This document shows, piece by piece, positions 61,195-64,000 of a stretch of 64,000 nucleotides of DNA; position 1 is the first letter of the stretch, and each line of letters opens with the position of its first letter. Below the pieces are notes generated by a model that saw nothing but the letters and a program-made list of their open reading frames with translations, did no database searches and had not been told where the DNA came from. Source of the DNA: DATARH01 sp963705325 (GTDB taxonomy: Bacteria; Pseudomonadota; Alphaproteobacteria; ATCC43930; CGMCC-115725); assembly GCA_963705325.1 (NCBI GenBank), contig OY970069.1, positions 4,340,001 to 4,404,000 on the forward strand, given 5' to 3'. The position numbers were made by a program, and so were the translations under genes.

Positions 61195-62070
61195 CTAGCG
61201 GTAGCGCCAACCGACCTGGGACGCATGACCGCCGCCGTCACGCGGGGTTAGCGGAACTTTAGCCTCGAGCCGTTCGAGCTCAATTCGCGTGCGGGCACCA
61301 GCGCGCAGCAACCGATCGGTTGCTTCCTTGAGGCCAAAGCGGCTCTCTTGGGTATCGGCGACGAGCACCGCGTCAAACGCGGCAAGGAAGGCAGTAATAT
61401 CGTCATCGACCCGGCTGCGCAGCTCCTGGTCCAGCGCACCGCCGCCAGCCTTGCGTGCCGGCCCCTCGTCGCGGGGCGGCTGTGGCGCCATATGGCTCGG
61501 TGGCCGAGGTTCGCGCATCGCCGCGAAGTCGCGGCCATTTGCACCATTGTCGAACGGGTTTCGCGCCGGCGGCTGAAACGGCCGCGGCGCCGCCTGTGGC
61601 TGCGCTCCATTGCGATCGTTAAAGCTGTTGGCCTGCGCATTGCCATTGCCAAAGCCCAGATGCAGCTTTGGACGATGCTCGCCATTGCCAGAGGCTGGGC
61701 TCGGCGCGGACGCGGCGGCGGACACGCTCAGCGGACGTTCACCGCCGTTGCGCTGCGGCGCTGCTTCCGCCGGTTGCACGTGGACCGCGAGAGCCGCCAC
61801 CGGCGCAACCTGCGGTTCTACCGCCGCGACACCACCGTTGGCTGAAGACCCGTTTGGGTGAGTCTTTATCAGCAGCGGCTCAGCAGCAGCCAGCGGAGGC
61901 GTTTCATTTGCCGGCTTGTCGCGATTGCGGCTGACGATATAGCTGATCGCCGGCGGCGAGCAATCATAGGTCCGAGCGATACTGGCTAGCGTTTCCCCCG
62001 CTTCATAACGGGCCATAATCAATGGCCAGTCGGTTTGCGGGATCTTTCCCCGTTTATTTGATTTTTCCAT
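61195..62070 (-). CDS. Conserved HTH protein with long disordered middle region
   Basis: A 291-residue protein. The first 50 residues (KRGKIPQTDWPLIMARYEAG, TLASIARTYDCSPPAISYIVSR) form a homeodomain-like helix-turn-helix as in resolvase or transposase DNA-binding domains. Residues about 60-205 are low-complexity, rich in Ala, Pro, Asn and Gly (FGNGNAQANSFNDRNG). The last 75 form a conserved helical domain (LRSRVDDDITAFLAAFDAVL, TRIELERLEAKVPL). I recall similar proteins in Rhodospirillales but no assigned function. ATG 62070 was chosen over 62097 because MEKSNKRGK fits the conserved start. It is probably a DNA-binding regulator. Confidence 0.75.
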   Translation of the reverse strand: MEKSNKRGKIPQTDWPLIMARYEAGETLASIARTYDCSPPAISYIVSRNRDKPANETPPLAAAEPLLIKTHPNGSSANGGVAAVEPQVAPVAALAVHVQPAEAAPQRNGGERPLSVSAAASAPSPASGNGEHRPKLHLGFGNGNAQANSFNDRNGAQPQAAPRPFQPPARNPFDNGANGRDFAAMREPRPPSHMAPQPPRDEGPARKAGGGALDQELRSRVDDDITAFLAAFDAVLVADTQESRFGLKEATDRLLRAGARTRIELERLEAKVPLTPRDGGGHASQVGWRYR

Positions 62071-62361
62071 ACCAAGCCTTACCCAAGCACGTTCCAAGAG
62101 GGTTTCAGGATGTTCTTCTGGCGATTTATTAGCGAATCACGAGCACACCGAAACCGTCCGAAAAGGTACACATGAGACACGATAATCGCCTGAGCAGCAG
62201 CGCCAGTCCGCTTCTGGCCGCGGCCTTATCGATACAAGGCCAAGTTAGCTTGATTTCTGGGTCGCACAATAGCGCCAACTAAGTTCGTCCGAAAGCGATT
62301 TATTCGTTCGATAGGCGAAAAATCAACCGTCGAGTTCATGTTACCCGCTACAGAGATCATC

Positions 62362-63759
62362 TCAAATCCGCACGATTTTGCCCGGGTTCATCAAATTGTC
62401 TGGGTCGATTGCGCGTTTGATTGCGGCCATCACCTCAACCGCACCGCCGTGCTCGGCATTGAGGAAGTCCATTTTACCATATCCGACCCCATGCTCGCCG
62501 GTGCAAGTTCCATCCATGGCCAATGCGCGCTCGACCATTCTGTCGTTCAGCCGGCTCGCCTCGGCGATTTCTTCGGGGCGATTGGGGTCGATCATGAAGA
62601 TCAGATGGAAATTGCCGTCGCCGACATGGCCGGCGAGCGCCGATGGGATCGACGACTTGGCGAGATCGGCTTTTGTCTCGGCGATGCAGTCGGCGAGCCG
62701 CGAAATCGGCACGCAGACATCGGTGGCCCAACCCTTGGAGCCAGGGCGCAACGCCAGCGCGGCATAGTAGGCGTCATGCCTCGCCTGCCACAATTTGTTA
62801 CGCTCTTCCTGGGCGGTGGCCCAGCGAAAGTCGTCGCCCCCGTTATCGCCGGCGATGTCCTTGACCAGCGCCACCTGCTCGGCGACGCCATCTTTCGTTC
62901 CATGAAACTCGAAGAAAAGGGTCGGGGCCACCCTGTAGTCGAGCTTCGAATACTTGTTGATCGCATCCATCTGGGGCTCGTCGAGCAGCTCGATGCGCGC
63001 TACCGGAATGCCGCTCTGGATGATTAAGATCACGCTGTCGACCGCCGCAGCGATCGACGGAAAGGCGCAGACCGCGGCCGAGATCGCGTCGGGAATACCA
63101 TAGAGCCGCAAGGTCACTTCGGTGATGACGCCGAGCGTCCCTTCCGCGCCGATGAAAAGCCGGGTCAGATCGTACCCGGCGGCCGACTTGCGGGCGCGGC
63201 GCGAAGTTTGGATCACCTTGCCATCGGGCAGCACCACGGTCAGGGCCAGCACGTTTTCGCGCATCGTGCCGTAGCGCACCGCATTGGTACCGGAGGCCCG
63301 CGTCGCCGCCATGCCGCCGAGCGATGCGTCGGCGCCCGGATCGATCGGGAAGAAGAGGCCCGTATCGCGCAAATATTCGTTGAGCTGCTTGCGGGTGACC
63401 CCAGCCTCCACCGTCACGTCGAGGTCTTCTGCTCCAACGCGCAGGATGTGGTTCATCTGCGACAGGTCGATGCACACCCCGCCCTTCAACGCCGCGACAT
63501 GGCCCTCGAGCGACGTCCCGGTGCCGAACGGCACCATCGGGGTTTTGTATTGCGCGCAGAGACGGACGATCTCGGCGACCTCGGCGGTGCTTTGCACAAA
63601 GGCGACCGCGTCGGGCGAGTGCGGCTGGTGATAGGATTCGTCCTTGCCGTGCTGCTCGCACACCGCAGCAGATGTCGACAGCCGGTCGCCCAAACGCTGG
63701 CGCAGCGCGGCCGGCAAGTCCGGGTTTAACGGCTCGCGGACGAGAACGGGCGCGGTCAT
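62362..63759 (-). CDS. FAD-linked oxidase, D-lactate dehydrogenase (cytochrome) type
   Basis: A 465-residue VAO/PCMH-family flavoprotein. The FAD-binding motifs are VPFGTGTSLEGH and DPGADASLGGMAATRASGTNAVRYGT (in two parts), followed by GAEGTLGVITEVTLRL. The C-terminal FAD_oxidase_C domain has GHVGDGNFHLIFMID and TCTGEHGVGYGK, with histidines that bind substrate and metal. It is closest to D-lactate dehydrogenase (Dld/LldD2-type) and GlcD glycolate oxidase; without glcE/glcF neighbours D-lactate or another D-2-hydroxyacid is more likely. Confidence 0.88.
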   Translation of the reverse strand: MTAPVLVREPLNPDLPAALRQRLGDRLSTSAAVCEQHGKDESYHQPHSPDAVAFVQSTAEVAEIVRLCAQYKTPMVPFGTGTSLEGHVAALKGGVCIDLSQMNHILRVGAEDLDVTVEAGVTRKQLNEYLRDTGLFFPIDPGADASLGGMAATRASGTNAVRYGTMRENVLALTVVLPDGKVIQTSRRARKSAAGYDLTRLFIGAEGTLGVITEVTLRLYGIPDAISAAVCAFPSIAAAVDSVILIIQSGIPVARIELLDEPQMDAINKYSKLDYRVAPTLFFEFHGTKDGVAEQVALVKDIAGDNGGDDFRWATAQEERNKLWQARHDAYYAALALRPGSKGWATDVCVPISRLADCIAETKADLAKSSIPSALAGHVGDGNFHLIFMIDPNRPEEIAEASRLNDRMVERALAMDGTCTGEHGVGYGKMDFLNAEHGGAVEVMAAIKRAIDPDNLMNPGKIVRI

Positions 63760-63955
63760 CGGCGGCCCTTTGCGCTGATATCGATAGGCGAGGTTATGAG
63801 CCTTACTCTCACGCCATCCTCACTGCAATGTCATATATCCTTGAAGATGACTGATATGCGGTTGCCTCAGGTGAAATTTGTCAAAAGCCGTCACGCCCCT
63901 TTCGCCGCACCTGTTCCGCGGGTAGTTTTGCCCCGATAGGACTTTGGAGACCGCG

Positions 63956-64000
63956 ATGTCGCTAGTGGCGGTCACGCTCGACGACAAGTATCTGCTCGAA
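63956..64000 (+). CDS. Start of indolepyruvate ferredoxin oxidoreductase (partial)
   Basis: The first 15 codons (MSLVAVTLDDKYLLE) run off the right edge. GGAGA lies 6 bp upstream of the ATG. This N terminus matches the long fused indolepyruvate:ferredoxin oxidoreductase of alphaproteobacteria, which begins with VTLDDKY and a following glutamate. The identification rests only on these residues. Confidence 0.6.
   Translation, partial: MSLVAVTLDDKYLLE

Overview
The window is GC-rich DNA with the codon use and gene order of an alphaproteobacterium, most likely Rhodospirillales or a relative. Support comes from the yebC-ruvCAB-ybgC-tolQRAB-pal-cpoB-tilS-ftsH-glmM chain, a zapA-6S RNA pair, fdxA next to carD, a class I aldolase beside gap, and EF-P with an EpmA-type lysine ligase. 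It is ordinary chromosome. I see no prophage, plasmid, CRISPR array, tRNA or rRNA.

Layout. 1-2.6 kb: a gene fragment, a tartrate/isopropylmalate-type dehydrogenase, a secreted SnoaL-like protein and a PhzF protein. 2.7-20.6 kb: one long minus-strand block read from right to left. It holds a coiled-coil protein, zapA, 6S RNA, ymdB and metG, then yebC, ruvCAB and the whole Tol-Pal envelope system, then tilS, ftsH, glmM and thiD. Many of its genes overlap by 4 bp. 20.7-28.9 kb: an NHL-repeat protein, then plus-strand central carbon genes (transketolase, ThuA-like, gap, class I aldolase, thiE) and a PEBP protein. 28.9-34.1 kb: divergent epmA and efp, suhB, and a MotA-like plus OmpA-like membrane pair. 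34.2-39.0 kb: an orphan sugar-type ABC ATPase, two SDR dehydrogenases, a degenerate phosphatase, carD and fdxA. 39.3-47.8 kb: a surface-glycan island (three glycosyltransferases, a methyltransferase, an SMR-like flippase candidate, an aminotransferase, an epimerase) carrying a 1025-bp IS630-family element. 48-54 kb: an extensin-like lipoprotein, an S4 protein, a SUV3-like helicase, and a histidine kinase coupled to a HerA-like ATPase. 54-64 kb: a shikimate/quinate catabolic pair, htpG, a carboxymuconolactone decarboxylase relative, a DegP protease, an HTH protein, a D-lactate dehydrogenase-type flavoprotein and the start of an indolepyruvate oxidoreductase.

Four points stand out. (1) Ten apparent frameshifts lie in four genes (tkt, thiE, a glycosyltransferase and a signal-peptide protein). 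All but one fit single extra bases, usually a duplicated base, which looks more like sequencing error than decay. (2) The glycan island seems to split the helicase-S4-fdxA-carD order seen in many alphaproteobacteria. (3) Two folate genes, folP and 5-formyl-THF cyclo-ligase, are missing from their usual slots. (4) Several less-studied pairs are visible: kinase-HerA, MotA-like/OmpA-like, and a structured plus-strand intergenic element before fdxA. I found no clearly new defence or mobile system; the kinase-HerA pair is the best candidate for an undescribed functional unit.
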